NCBI GenBank assembly: GCA_038205805.1
Contig: JBBRBO010000008.1
Coordinates: 1-64,000, forward strand
Length of the DNA: 64,000 nt
Source: JBBSBY01 sp038205805
GTDB lineage: Bacteria; Desulfobacterota; Desulfomonilia; Desulfomonilales; Desulfomonilaceae
Direction: 5' to 3'
Below are positions 24,689 to 33,617 of the stretch, one piece after another (position 1 is the first letter of the stretch; the number at the start of each line of letters is the position of its first letter). The position numbers and the translations under genes are program-made. A model generated the notes under the pieces. That model ran no database searches. It saw only the letters and a list, made by a program, of their open reading frames with translations, and was not told where the DNA came from.

Positions 24689-26686
24689 CTAAACCCCAAA
24701 GAGTAACCTGGAATTCTCCAACCTGCGAATCTTGTCCCGGTATTCGGCGGCCTTTTCGAATTCAAGGTCTCGAGCCGCCTCGAACATGAGCTTGGTAAGG
24801 TTTTCGATTGTGTCCCCCAACTCCTCGGGATGCGCCTCATCGAAACCGTAGACCGGCCCTACCTCCACGGTCACGTAATCCTGTTCACCCAAGGAAGAGA
24901 GTACGTCATCGAGATTCTTTCGAACGGTCTCCGGGGTGATGTTGTGCTCGGTGTTGTACGCCCGCTGAATCTCTCGACGCCGCGTGGTTTCTTCCATGGC
25001 TTTACGGATGGATTCCGTTACCCTATCCGCGTAGAAGATCACCGTGCCCTCAACGTTCCGTGCGGCCCGTCCTGATGTTTGGATGAGGCTGCGTTCTGAA
25101 CGAAGAAACCCTTCCTTATCCGCGTCCAAGACAGCCACGAGAGACACTTCCGGTATATCCAGGCCTTCTCGCAGCAAGTTGATGCCCACGAGCACGTCGA
25201 ATTCGCCCTTCCTGAGATCACGGATGATCTCCATACGTTCAATGGTATGGATCTCCGAGTGCAGATAGCGTATTCGCACACCCATGCCGCCGTAGTACTC
25301 AGTGAGGTCTTCGGCCATTCGCTTGGTGAGCGTCGTCACAAGCGTCCTGTGGCCCTTTTCCACGCGGATGCGTATCTCATGAAGGAGATCGTCCACCTGG
25401 TCGCCGGCAGGTCGCAACTGCACCACCGGGTCAAGGAGCCCCGTGGGTCGAATGATCTGCTGAACCACGGAGCCTTCCGAGTGCTCAAGTTCGTATTTAC
25501 TCGGTGTGGCGGAAACATACACCACCTGATTCACCAGCTTCTCGAATTCGTCGAAGCGCAACGGCCGGTTGTCCATGGCGCTGGGCAAGCGAAATCCGTA
25601 ATTCACCAGGGTTTCTTTGCGCGCCCTATCCCCGCGGTACATGGCCCCGAGCTGCGGCACGCTCACATGGGACTCATCTATGAAAAACAGCGAGTCCTTT
25701 GGAAAGTATTCCAACAGCGTGGGCGGCGGCTCGCCCGGTCTGCGGCCGGTCAGATAGCGTGAATAGTTCTCGATGCCGTTGCAGTAGCCCATTTCCTTGA
25801 GCATTTCCACATCGAAGCGGGTTCGCTCTTCGATCCGTTGCGCCTCGATATACTTGTTTTGCTCACGAAAATACTCGACACGCTCCTTCATTTCAGTGAG
25901 GATTTCGTCCGCAGCAAGGATGAGCCTCGACTTCTCCGTGACATAATGGCTCGCCGGGTAAATGGCGATCTTGTCCAAGCGCCGGAGGGTCTTGCCGCGT
26001 AAGGGATCTATCTCGTAAATGCCGTCCACCATATCCCCAAAAAACTCTATGCGCAGGGCGACATCTTCTTCGTATGCGGGAAATACCTCTACTACATCGC
26101 CCCGTACGCGAAAAACCCCTCGATGGAAGTCCATATCGTTGCGTTCGTATTGGATTTCCACGAGCTTTCGCAGGACTGCGTCGCGGTCGCTCTCTTCCTC
26201 TTGGATAAGGTGCACGAGCATGTTGCTGTATGCTTCGGGCGACCCCAAGCCGTAGATGCAGGATACCGACGCCACGATGATGACGTCGTTGCGTTCCAGT
26301 AGCGAACGGGTAGCGGAGTGCCGCATCTTGTCGATGGTCTCGTTGATGCTCGAGTCTTTCTCGATGTAGGTGTCCGAGTGGGGGATATAGGCTTCCGGTT
26401 GGTAGTAGTCGTAATATGAGACGAAATACTCCACTGCGTTTTCCGGAAAGAGCCCCTTAAACTCACTGTACAGTTGCGCGGCAAGCGTCTTGTTGGGCGC
26501 CAGCACAAGCGACGGTTTCCCTGCATGGGCTATGACGTTCGCCATGGTGTATGTCTTGCCCGACCCGGTGACCCCAAGGAGCGTTTGATCGCGCACTCCG
26601 GCTTCCAGGCGTCGAGTAATCGCCTCTATGGCCTGAGGTTGATCGCCTTTGGGAGTATAGTCTGAAAGGAGATTAAATCGCGGCAT
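24689..26686 (-). CDS. uvrB: Excinuclease ABC subunit B
   Basis: The damage-verifying helicase-like subunit of nucleotide excision repair, 665 aa. Walker A is GVTGSGKT (38-45). The beta-hairpin tyrosines are in YFVSYYDYYQPEAY. Helicase motifs include VSATP and the C-terminal DVLVGINLLREGLDIPE and QTSGRAARN. A UvrC-binding UVR motif is at the end (MFEAARDLEFEKAAEYRDKI). An EI24-type membrane gene ends 49 nt upstream on the same strand, and the SelW-like gene lies further up, so the three may share a transcript. Confidence 0.97.
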   Translation of the reverse strand: MPRFNLLSDYTPKGDQPQAIEAITRRLEAGVRDQTLLGVTGSGKTYTMANVIAHAGKPSLVLAPNKTLAAQLYSEFKGLFPENAVEYFVSYYDYYQPEAYIPHSDTYIEKDSSINETIDKMRHSATRSLLERNDVIIVASVSCIYGLGSPEAYSNMLVHLIQEEESDRDAVLRKLVEIQYERNDMDFHRGVFRVRGDVVEVFPAYEEDVALRIEFFGDMVDGIYEIDPLRGKTLRRLDKIAIYPASHYVTEKSRLILAADEILTEMKERVEYFREQNKYIEAQRIEERTRFDVEMLKEMGYCNGIENYSRYLTGRRPGEPPPTLLEYFPKDSLFFIDESHVSVPQLGAMYRGDRARKETLVNYGFRLPSAMDNRPLRFDEFEKLVNQVVYVSATPSKYELEHSEGSVVQQIIRPTGLLDPVVQLRPAGDQVDDLLHEIRIRVEKGHRTLVTTLTKRMAEDLTEYYGGMGVRIRYLHSEIHTIERMEIIRDLRKGEFDVLVGINLLREGLDIPEVSLVAVLDADKEGFLRSERSLIQTSGRAARNVEGTVIFYADRVTESIRKAMEETTRRREIQRAYNTEHNITPETVRKNLDDVLSSLGEQDYVTVEVGPVYGFDEAHPEELGDTIENLTKLMFEAARDLEFEKAAEYRDKIRRLENSRLLFGV

Positions 26687-26735
26687 GGATTACGTTGACA
26701 CTCGTTTGCAATTGTCTGATGGACTTACAACGCCT

Positions 26736-27512
26736 CTACACGGTAGGGCGTTTCTCGACGACCGGTTCGGTGTTTTCTATATCAAGAACCATGAGTGTGC
26801 CCCCCACTACGGCGGCCGGCACGAAAAATATATTAACCAAGGGGATGGATGCCATCGCGAGATTGCCGAAACCGAATCCCAGCATGGCCCGCAAGTGCGA
26901 GCGGAAAAAGGACTTCTTTTCGCTCCAGGAGAGTTTGCGCCGATCCAGCGGATAGCTCAGGTAATCGTAAGCGTACACTACTGAAGAGAGTATTGCGCTT
27001 ACGCCCGTGAAAAGAACCTGTCCCAAACCCGGTATCAGCAACAGCATCAGCGTGGCGAGAAACAGCACGATATACAAGAACAGGATCTTCAGCGCATGGG
27101 ACAGAGCACGGACGGAATCCCGCAGTAATCCCACAACGGAAAAGGGCGTGGTGGAATACACGCCCCGGACAAGCTCCTCGGTCTTTTGTGAGATCAGTTC
27201 ATTAAAAGGCGCAGACACCGCCAGTACTATCCGTGTAAATATGAAGAAAAAAATGATGGAGAGCACCACCGCAACAACGATGAACACCGCATAGTAAAGA
27301 AACCCGGAAATCCACCCCTCATGGGGTAAGCCGGACAAGACCTTACGCACGAGATAGTAAAGGAGAAAATACGACCCTCCCAGCACTAGAATACTAATGC
27401 TGATGGGGGCCGCTGCGTACTTCCACAGCTTACTGTGGTGGAGAAGGAAACTAGCCCCTTTCCAGATGTAAAAAGGAGAGCCTACTACTCCGGTTCCAAG
27501 GTTAACACTCAC
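26736..27512 (-). CDS. EI24/CysZ-family membrane protein
   Basis: A 258-aa inner-membrane protein with about four long helices and the family pattern in the middle (FTRIVLAVSAPFNELISQKTEE) and near the end (YPLDRRKLSWSEKKSFFRSH). CysZ members move sulfate; others have unknown cargo. It lies between the SelW-like gene (98 nt upstream) and uvrB (49 nt downstream), all on the minus strand. Substrate assignment would be a guess. Confidence 0.8.
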   Translation of the reverse strand: MSVNLGTGVVGSPFYIWKGASFLLHHSKLWKYAAAPISISILVLGGSYFLLYYLVRKVLSGLPHEGWISGFLYYAVFIVVAVVLSIIFFFIFTRIVLAVSAPFNELISQKTEELVRGVYSTTPFSVVGLLRDSVRALSHALKILFLYIVLFLATLMLLLIPGLGQVLFTGVSAILSSVVYAYDYLSYPLDRRKLSWSEKKSFFRSHLRAMLGFGFGNLAMASIPLVNIFFVPAAVVGGTLMVLDIENTEPVVEKRPTV

Positions 27513-27610
27513 GTTGGCTTCCTACCTCCAGGGGCGGTGGATTCGCAAAGATCCTCATGCGTCGCCGGTCGGCCACTCGCACCTACCTGCAGCCGACTCG
27601 CTCTCTCACA

Positions 27611-27844
27611 CTAACCGTAAATGTGTGGTTTGAGTTTATCGACCACTTCGCCGGGGTCCGGAAACCGGCCCAGTTGCGCCTTGGAAAAAACCAATTTCCC
27701 TTCGTATTCGACTTCAAAGACGCCGCCCGATGATCTCACCAGCTCGGATGTGACGCCTAATTCGTTTTTAAGTTGATCCGCCAAACTGACGGCTTTGCCC
27801 TGATAGTTTCACATTCCGCAGTATGTAATCTTACAAATATCCAT
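27611..27844 (-). CDS. SelW/Rdx-family selenoprotein with in-frame UGA (selenocysteine)
   Basis: A short redox protein that ordinary ORF calling misses because codon 12 is TGA (27809-27811). Read through, it gives 77 aa: MDICKITYC, then GMU (U = Sec), then NYQGKAVSLADQL, and a thioredoxin-like tail (GGVFEVEYEGKLVFSK; GRFPDPGEVVDKLKP). The Cys-x-x-Sec motif and the C-terminal pattern are those of SelW/Rdx proteins. AAGGAG lies 7 nt before the ATG. After the UGA, AAACU can pair with AGUUU around an inner GGC-AAA-GCC, a possible bacterial SECIS, though the fit is imperfect. It is upstream of the EI24-type gene. Confidence 0.85.
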
Positions 27845-28073
27845 TGCGGTCTCCTTGAGTGGTATGCGTGGAAACAAGTATATGCCCTGAAGGGCGTCAT
27901 TACAAGCTTGCGGCAGATTCTCTCCGCATGGTTACGCGTGGCGGTTAGATGGTGTAAACTGTTCGTGAAGCGTCGTGATGTGGCTCGAGGGTAATCACGG
28001 GCGCCCTTATTAGACGTAAGAAAGTTCAACCCGATACCGCTTCCTGGACTGCGGATCGGCATAAGGAGATGAA

Positions 28074-28598
28074 ATGCGAAGACGACATACAGGCGGATTG
28101 ATTCTTACAACGGCCGTATGCGTTCTGCTGTGGGCAGGCCAAAGCTACGCGGAAAAACGAATTCTGCCCCCGCCGAGCGAGGACGTGCAGAACGCGTCAC
28201 CCCTCATGGGCATTGACCCTAACATCTGCGCGGCTCTCCAGAAGCAGGTGGACAGCGTTACCTCCATTTCCGGATCAGGGCTCACGGAGCAGGAAAAGAT
28301 CAACAGACTCACGCAGCACCTGGCGCAGTCCATTGCGTCTATGCGGCAATCAGCTAAGGGCGAGCCTGACGCGGCAGTCCCAGTCCAGCAGTATGTCACC
28401 CTGATTCAAGCGCTGCTTGCTGTGGTGCGAAGCACACCGGACGCGGGAAACAGCTCCGTGCCCACGGCCGCGGCCGAAGGATTCCAGAAGTTCCAGGCGC
28501 TTACATCCACGTACGTGAACCTGGTGAAAGTGATGTGCCCCAGCGTGGCTCTACCGACGAATGTGACGAATCCGGACCCAAGCGCGGGGAAGAAGTAA
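28074..28598 (+). CDS. Hypothetical secreted protein
   Basis: A 174-aa protein with a clean Sec signal peptide (RRRHTGG, hydrophobic core, AGQSYAEK near residue 27). The mature part is helical with only two cysteines and a Pro/Ser-rich end. AAGGAG lies 6 nt before the ATG. The TAA stop shares its last A with the start of repeat copy B, whose hairpin follows at once. No family was recognised. Confidence 0.75.
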   Translation: MRRRHTGGLILTTAVCVLLWAGQSYAEKRILPPPSEDVQNASPLMGIDPNICAALQKQVDSVTSISGSGLTEQEKINRLTQHLAQSIASMRQSAKGEPDAAVPVQQYVTLIQALLAVVRSTPDAGNSSVPTAAAEGFQKFQALTSTYVNLVKVMCPSVALPTNVTNPDPSAGKK

Positions 28599-28818
28599 TA
28601 CCCACCTAATAAAAGAAGTAATATTGGAGAGAACCTTCTTGAAAGAAGTTTCTCCCCAAACCCCTCTACAAGAACTTTCAAAATACCCGCAAGTGCCTTT
28701 TCTCAAGGAGAAAGAGTCACTTGCGGTGCATTTAAACATTCTTTCATAGTAGTTAGGGAAACCTGCTTTTACAAAAATGTGCTTCACCTATATTCCTCGT
28801 TCGACAGCACATTGGTAT
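28598..28818 (+). repeat. Dispersed about 220-bp hairpin element, copy B
   Basis: Runs from ATACCC to ATTGGTAT, with the hairpin at about 28625-28658. It lies between two convergent genes, its hairpin end fused to the stop codon of the plus-strand gene. It is about 95 % identical to copy E (48018-48240), about ten differences by eye, so the two arose recently from one source. Confidence 0.88.
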
Positions 28819-28827
28819 AAGACTATT

Positions 28828-30375
28828 CTACCGCTTGTAGTCAAGCGGCTCTATTTTGATCTTGCCCACGAGCTTCATGAGCGATTGAGCGCCGTCCGAG
28901 CCGTCTTCGTTGATCTTGATGTGGGTCGCGTCCGCGGGAAGTTGCCCGAATGTAGGATCAACAGCAAGCCACCCGTTCACGTAAGATTCCGCCCAGGCGT
29001 GGTAGAGGAAGCCCAGCCCTTCGGAATACACAAGTCCGGTAATCACCCGTGATGGGATGTTTTGCGCCCTTGCTAAGGCCGTGTAAAGATTCGCGTGTGC
29101 CTGACACTCTCCGCCCTTAGACCGTAAGACCGCAAGCGCAGTGAACGAATCCTGCATCTTGCCGGTGATGTTCTTGGCGGTCCACGTGTTCAGTTGGGCA
29201 ACCTTTTCAAAGGGCGAATCATTCTTTGAGACGATCTTGTTACTCTGATCTACGATCTCCGGGTGCGTTGCCGGAATACTCACGGTAGATGCTAGATAAT
29301 TCTCCATGCCCGAGGGCATGGCTTGCCCTTTCGGTGAAACCTCCTTGAATCGGCTCACATCCTCGCTGGTGACCGTAAGCGCAAACGAATCACCCGACAC
29401 ATCACTCTTCTTCTGTCGATGGTCTTCAGGGATTAGACTCGGGTCCACGCCTGAGACCTTCAGTTTGAGAAACCGGATTGTGGACGGCGTAGGCAGCGGC
29501 TTCGCTGTTTTCACGAGGCTGAGGTCCAAAATCACGTCACGCCCCGCCTTTTTCTTTTCGAGAAACTTCTTCGCTGTGGTCTCGTCTTCCACAACGGTGA
29601 TCAGTTGGCCCTCAAGGGCCTTTTCCAGAACCGTCTGACCCGCGGGGTTCAGCCAGGAATATACTACCGAATTCCCGTAGTTATTCTTCACCTTCCAGAC
29701 GGCGTTATTCGGCCCCGGTTCGCCTTTGACCGCCATAACCAGCTGCTCGATCTTGTCCATCCCCTGCTTTTCCGGATTAAAGATGGTGAAGGAGTTTGTC
29801 CTGCCCTCCTTGAGCCCCTTGAGCGCGGGCAGGAGCGAAATAGCGCTGGTGTGGTAGAGCTTGCCTTCAACGGGGTACTCACGGTTCATCTTCTGGCCGT
29901 CAACATCCATGCTGATGAGGAACAAGTCCGCCTGCATGTTCCCATTCATCTTAAGTGTCGTTTCGTTCATGCGCACGCTGGAATCGAACGCGATCATGCT
30001 GAGGTCCGGCCGAACCGTGACGGCTTCCTTCATCTGGACCTCGTTGGTGTTTTTCATAGCGGTCAAGCGCATGAGGGATTCGCTGTGGATGATAAAATTA
30101 TCGCCGGCCGGTTCCATGCGATAATGGCTGTACCCTACCTTGTCCTCGTGGAAATACATGCCGTACCATGCTTCCTTGAACGGGAACTTGCCCACGCTGC
30201 CGTACCCGTCGGCCGGCGCGTCCACAGCCGGTGACCCCGCCATTTTCGAGCGGAGATCGGTGTACACGCACGACGTGAACCACAGGCAGGCGCACAGGAC
30301 CACGCCGACAGCGCGCAATGTGAAGGCACGGGGATGCGACATGGTTCTCATTTCAGAAGTGGAATTCATCAGCAT
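28828..30375 (-). CDS. Transglutaminase-like lipoprotein
   Basis: A large exported protein of about 515 aa from ATG 30375. The leader ends in a plausible lipobox (LWFTSC). The central region is beta-rich and unassigned. The C-terminal transglutaminase-like core has catalytic Cys (GGECQAHANLY), His (YHAWAESYV) and Asp (AVDPTFGQLP). Such periplasmic proteins act as peptidases or cross-linkers on cell-wall or surface proteins; the activity here is inferred. The start is uncertain: 30375 has GAGGGG about 10 nt upstream, while 30351 and 30342 are later options and 30555 is unlikely. It ends 10 nt from repeat copy B. Confidence 0.82.
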   Translation of the reverse strand: MLMNSTSEMRTMSHPRAFTLRAVGVVLCACLWFTSCVYTDLRSKMAGSPAVDAPADGYGSVGKFPFKEAWYGMYFHEDKVGYSHYRMEPAGDNFIIHSESLMRLTAMKNTNEVQMKEAVTVRPDLSMIAFDSSVRMNETTLKMNGNMQADLFLISMDVDGQKMNREYPVEGKLYHTSAISLLPALKGLKEGRTNSFTIFNPEKQGMDKIEQLVMAVKGEPGPNNAVWKVKNNYGNSVVYSWLNPAGQTVLEKALEGQLITVVEDETTAKKFLEKKKAGRDVILDLSLVKTAKPLPTPSTIRFLKLKVSGVDPSLIPEDHRQKKSDVSGDSFALTVTSEDVSRFKEVSPKGQAMPSGMENYLASTVSIPATHPEIVDQSNKIVSKNDSPFEKVAQLNTWTAKNITGKMQDSFTALAVLRSKGGECQAHANLYTALARAQNIPSRVITGLVYSEGLGFLYHAWAESYVNGWLAVDPTFGQLPADATHIKINEDGSDGAQSLMKLVGKIKIEPLDYKR

Positions 30376-30597
30376 GCGCCGATGTCCCCTCTGGGGGGCG
30401 CCATGATTCCCGACGGTGAAATGGTTCTCGTATGAAGGCGCATGGTGGTGAGAGCATGATATATGAGTTCGCTTCAATTGAATAGATAATATTGTAGCTT
30501 GCGGCCGAAGGATGGCAAGGAGATTTATATTCTCGCCTGACCACCCCGTAATCACTGCAAAAATCAGATTGTTCCCGATTAACGCTTACGGAAATTC

Positions 30598-30690
30598 ATA
30601 CCGTTTTGCTTTAAAAGAGTAAAATTGACAAACCTTACTAGTGTAAAGTAGGTTTTTTCCAATATTAATTCTTTCAATGCAAACCGGTAT
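30598..30690 (-). repeat. Dispersed hairpin element, internally deleted mini-copy
   Basis: About 93 bp retaining both ends of the family (ATACCGTTTTGC at the left; GCAAACCGGTAT at the right, inverted repeats matching at 11 of 12 positions), but missing the middle and the hairpin. Its last base is shared with the TGA stop of tex. Confidence 0.7.
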
Positions 30691-32819
30691 CAGCGTCGCA
30701 GGGACAAGCTGATGCGCTTTCGCGGAATATCCACTTCCAAGACGGTGACCTGCACTTGTTGCTGAACCTTCACAATCTCCGCCGGGTCGCTCACGTATCG
30801 GTCCGCCAGTTCGCTGATGTGTACAAGCCCGTCCTGATGAACTCCGATGTCTACAAAGGCGCCGAACTTCGTGATGTTCGTCACGATGCCGGGTAGCTTC
30901 ATGCCTGGTTGTAAGTCCTCAAGGAGGTTTACATCCTCGTTGAAGCTGAAGGCCTCGAATTCCGCTCTCGGGTCCAAACCCGGCTTGGCCAGCTCGTTTA
31001 TGATGTCATTTAGTGTGGGCAGTCCGATTTCCGACGTGATGTACCGGTCCAGGCGCACTTTTGAACGTAGGTCGGCGTCCTGCATAAGGAGTTTCACGGA
31101 CGCATCCACGTCCTTGGCCATCTTTTCGACGATATGGTAGCTCTCCGGGTGCACCGCCGTGGTATCCAGGGGCGTCTTGGAATCCCTCACGCGAAGAAAG
31201 CCTGCGCACTGCTGAAACGCCTTGAGACCGAGCCGCTGCACCTTCTTCAGGTCCTTACGTGACCCAAAGCGGCCGTTCTCGTCCCGCCACTGCACGATGT
31301 TCTTGGCTATGGCCGGTCCCAGGCCCGCAACATAGGTCAAAAGCTCTTTGCTTGCAGTGTTTAGTTCCACGCCCACGCTGTTCACGCAACTGCTCACCAC
31401 TTCGTCCAGGCTTCGCTTGAGAGCGCTCTGATCCACATCGTGCTGGTATTGCCCGACACCGATGGACTTGGGGTCGATCTTCACCAGTTCCGCAAGAGGG
31501 TCCATGAGGCGCCTGCCGATAGAAACCGCTCCACGGACCGTGATGTCATGATCCGGGAATTCCTCACGAGCGATCTTGGATGCGGAATAGATGCTTGCGC
31601 CGGATTCGTTTACCATCACCACCAGCACGCTCTTGGGAAGCCCCAGGGACTTCACGAAGCTTTCCGTCTCCCGGCCGGCAGTGCCCGAACCCACGGCGAT
31701 GGCCTCAATGTCATAAGCCTTACACAGTTTGAGCGTCTTTGCGGCGGCCTCCTTGCGTTCCTTTTCGGAATGTAGCGGGAAGATTGTGTCGTAATGAAGC
31801 AACTTCCCTTGGCTGTCGAGACACACCAGCTTGGCGCCGGTGCGGAAGCCCGGATCCAAGGCCATGACGCGCTTACCGCCGAGAGGAGGCGTGTAGAGCA
31901 AGTCCCGTAGATTCGAGGCGAACACCGTTATCGCCTCCTCATCCGCCCTTTTTTTGACGTCGTTTCGGATTTCCGTCTCGAGGGAAGGCGCAATCAGCCG
32001 CTTGTAAGCGTCCTCTCCCGCAAAGAGAACCAGTCGAGCCGAGTCGTTTCTCGCCTTGAGCGTGAGCTTTTCCACAATCGCCGAGGCTTCCGCCTCAGGT
32101 GGACGCAGGCTTACGGACAAGATCCCCTCTTTCTCGCCTCTGAAAACGGCGAGTATCCTATGACCGGGAGCCGAGAGTATCTTCTCTTGTGCGTCAAAGT
32201 AGTCCCTGAACTTGGCCCCTGCCTCTTCTTTGCCTGGGACAAGCTTGGATTGCAACTCTCCGCGGTTGTGGAATAGCCTACGGAGCGCCGCCCGCACATC
32301 TGCGTTTTCACTGATCCATTCCGCCATGATGTCGCCGGCGCCGGCCAGGGCTTCGGCTGTGGTGTTGACGCCCTTGTCCGCGTCCACAAAGTTCTGCGCC
32401 GCCCGCTCGGGATTGAGCGATGACTGCTCGAAGACGGCGCGGGCAAGGGGCTCCAGGCCGCGTTCCTTGGCTGCCGAGGCTCGGGTGCGCCTCTTAGGCC
32501 GAAAGGGCAGGTATATGTCTTCCAGGACCGCGAGCGTATTCGCGCCGGTAAGGCGACCGCTCAGCTCATCCGTGAGTAGTTCCCGCTCTGCGAGGGATTT
32601 CACGATGGCCGCACGCCGCGTATCCAGAAGGGCCAATTGTTCGAGCCGATCCCGCACGGCCATGATGGCCACTTCGTCCAAGGAGCCCGTGGCCTCCTTA
32701 CGATAACGCGCTATAAAGGGGATAGCGCAGCCTTCATCCAAGAGGGCTGCGACGCTGTTCACTTGATCCGGCCGGATCTTCAGCTCACCGGCGATACGCG
32801 AAGAATAATTGGGGTTCAT
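30690..32819 (-). CDS. tex: Tex transcription accessory protein (S1 RNA-binding)
   Basis: A conserved nucleic-acid-binding protein of 709 aa linked to transcription and toxin expression in other bacteria. It shows the N-terminal Tex helical domain, the RNase-H-like YqgF fold (LDPGFRTGAKLVCLD; IAVGSGTAGRETE), helix-hairpin-helix motifs (YVAGLGPAIAKNIVQWR) and a C-terminal S1 domain (GIVTNITKFGAFVDIGVHQDGLVHISELADRYV read in pieces). It is complete. It ends at the edge of the mini repeat. Confidence 0.96.
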   Translation of the reverse strand: MNPNYSSRIAGELKIRPDQVNSVAALLDEGCAIPFIARYRKEATGSLDEVAIMAVRDRLEQLALLDTRRAAIVKSLAERELLTDELSGRLTGANTLAVLEDIYLPFRPKRRTRASAAKERGLEPLARAVFEQSSLNPERAAQNFVDADKGVNTTAEALAGAGDIMAEWISENADVRAALRRLFHNRGELQSKLVPGKEEAGAKFRDYFDAQEKILSAPGHRILAVFRGEKEGILSVSLRPPEAEASAIVEKLTLKARNDSARLVLFAGEDAYKRLIAPSLETEIRNDVKKRADEEAITVFASNLRDLLYTPPLGGKRVMALDPGFRTGAKLVCLDSQGKLLHYDTIFPLHSEKERKEAAAKTLKLCKAYDIEAIAVGSGTAGRETESFVKSLGLPKSVLVVMVNESGASIYSASKIAREEFPDHDITVRGAVSIGRRLMDPLAELVKIDPKSIGVGQYQHDVDQSALKRSLDEVVSSCVNSVGVELNTASKELLTYVAGLGPAIAKNIVQWRDENGRFGSRKDLKKVQRLGLKAFQQCAGFLRVRDSKTPLDTTAVHPESYHIVEKMAKDVDASVKLLMQDADLRSKVRLDRYITSEIGLPTLNDIINELAKPGLDPRAEFEAFSFNEDVNLLEDLQPGMKLPGIVTNITKFGAFVDIGVHQDGLVHISELADRYVSDPAEIVKVQQQVQVTVLEVDIPRKRISLSLRR

Positions 32820-33617
32820 GATGTGAATAACTCACCAGTTCGTAGAAAGCGCTGACGGCGCAGGCGCCGAGAAGCCGGTCGCCGAGCCGCATCAGCGGCC
32901 TGTGATATATCCTAATCCCTATAATACACAAGTTTGCGCCGGATTTCGACCCGGTGAGTAGGGTTCGATAAGAGTAAGAGCAGGCTTGCTTCCCGTGAAA
33001 GTAACATAGAGCGAATGCCCCAAGGTAAGTCGTGCCGCCACAAGCGTCCGACACGGCGCCCGCGTGACAACCTATGTCGCTAAAGCCTGCGGAATGGCTC
33101 TGAATGGGAAAAAACTTTTTTGGGTTGACAGGCCCAATGCTCCTTGAGATACTTTTAGGTAAGCGAACGAGATCTTCTTCAACCGTAGCTTGGGCGCCCC
33201 CCAAACTGCGGAAGCCGCTATCTTATTCAAGAGTGCGGTTATCTTCCTTGTGCCATCACAATGGTTCATCGAACGCGAGAAGGCGCCCACTTCCGACATC
33301 TTCATTGTTGTCCAATAGTTGGGCCTTTTCCGAAGAACGGTGGCTCGATATTCCGGTGTTCACCGGGCCTAAGGAGGTTCTCTGTCCCGTGAATCCTCAC
33401 GAATAGCCCGCTATCGGCACAAAAACGCTGCTCGGAAAACTAAGTATAAAGAACTGCATGGCTCGACCGTCACCGGGGTCCTCCAGGTAATGGATCCACG
33501 GCCGCGTTCGGGACGTGCTTTTCAACTCACCGGTCGTCCCCCAGAGACCTTGATCGGCATCGCCGACTCTCCAAGGGTCCGAAATCCGGTGAACCAACTA
33601 AGCATCGAGTTAACGCC
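32820..33617. other. Long intergenic region between tex and ligD
   Basis: About 800 bp between divergent genes. ORFs here lack ribosome sites, signal sequences or motifs on either strand. A weak sigma-70-like TTGACA-17-GATACT lies near 33124-33152 on the plus strand. It may be the remains of a lost gene; none could be reconstructed. Confidence 0.5.

Noticed and set aside
27757..28062. 101-codon minus-strand ORF overlapping the selenoprotein
   Set aside because: Lies in a different frame from the Rdx-like sequence, with no motif. The read-through frame is far better supported.
32785..33406. Short ORFs in the tex-ligD gap
   Set aside because: Overlap on both strands and have no start signals or recognisable folds.
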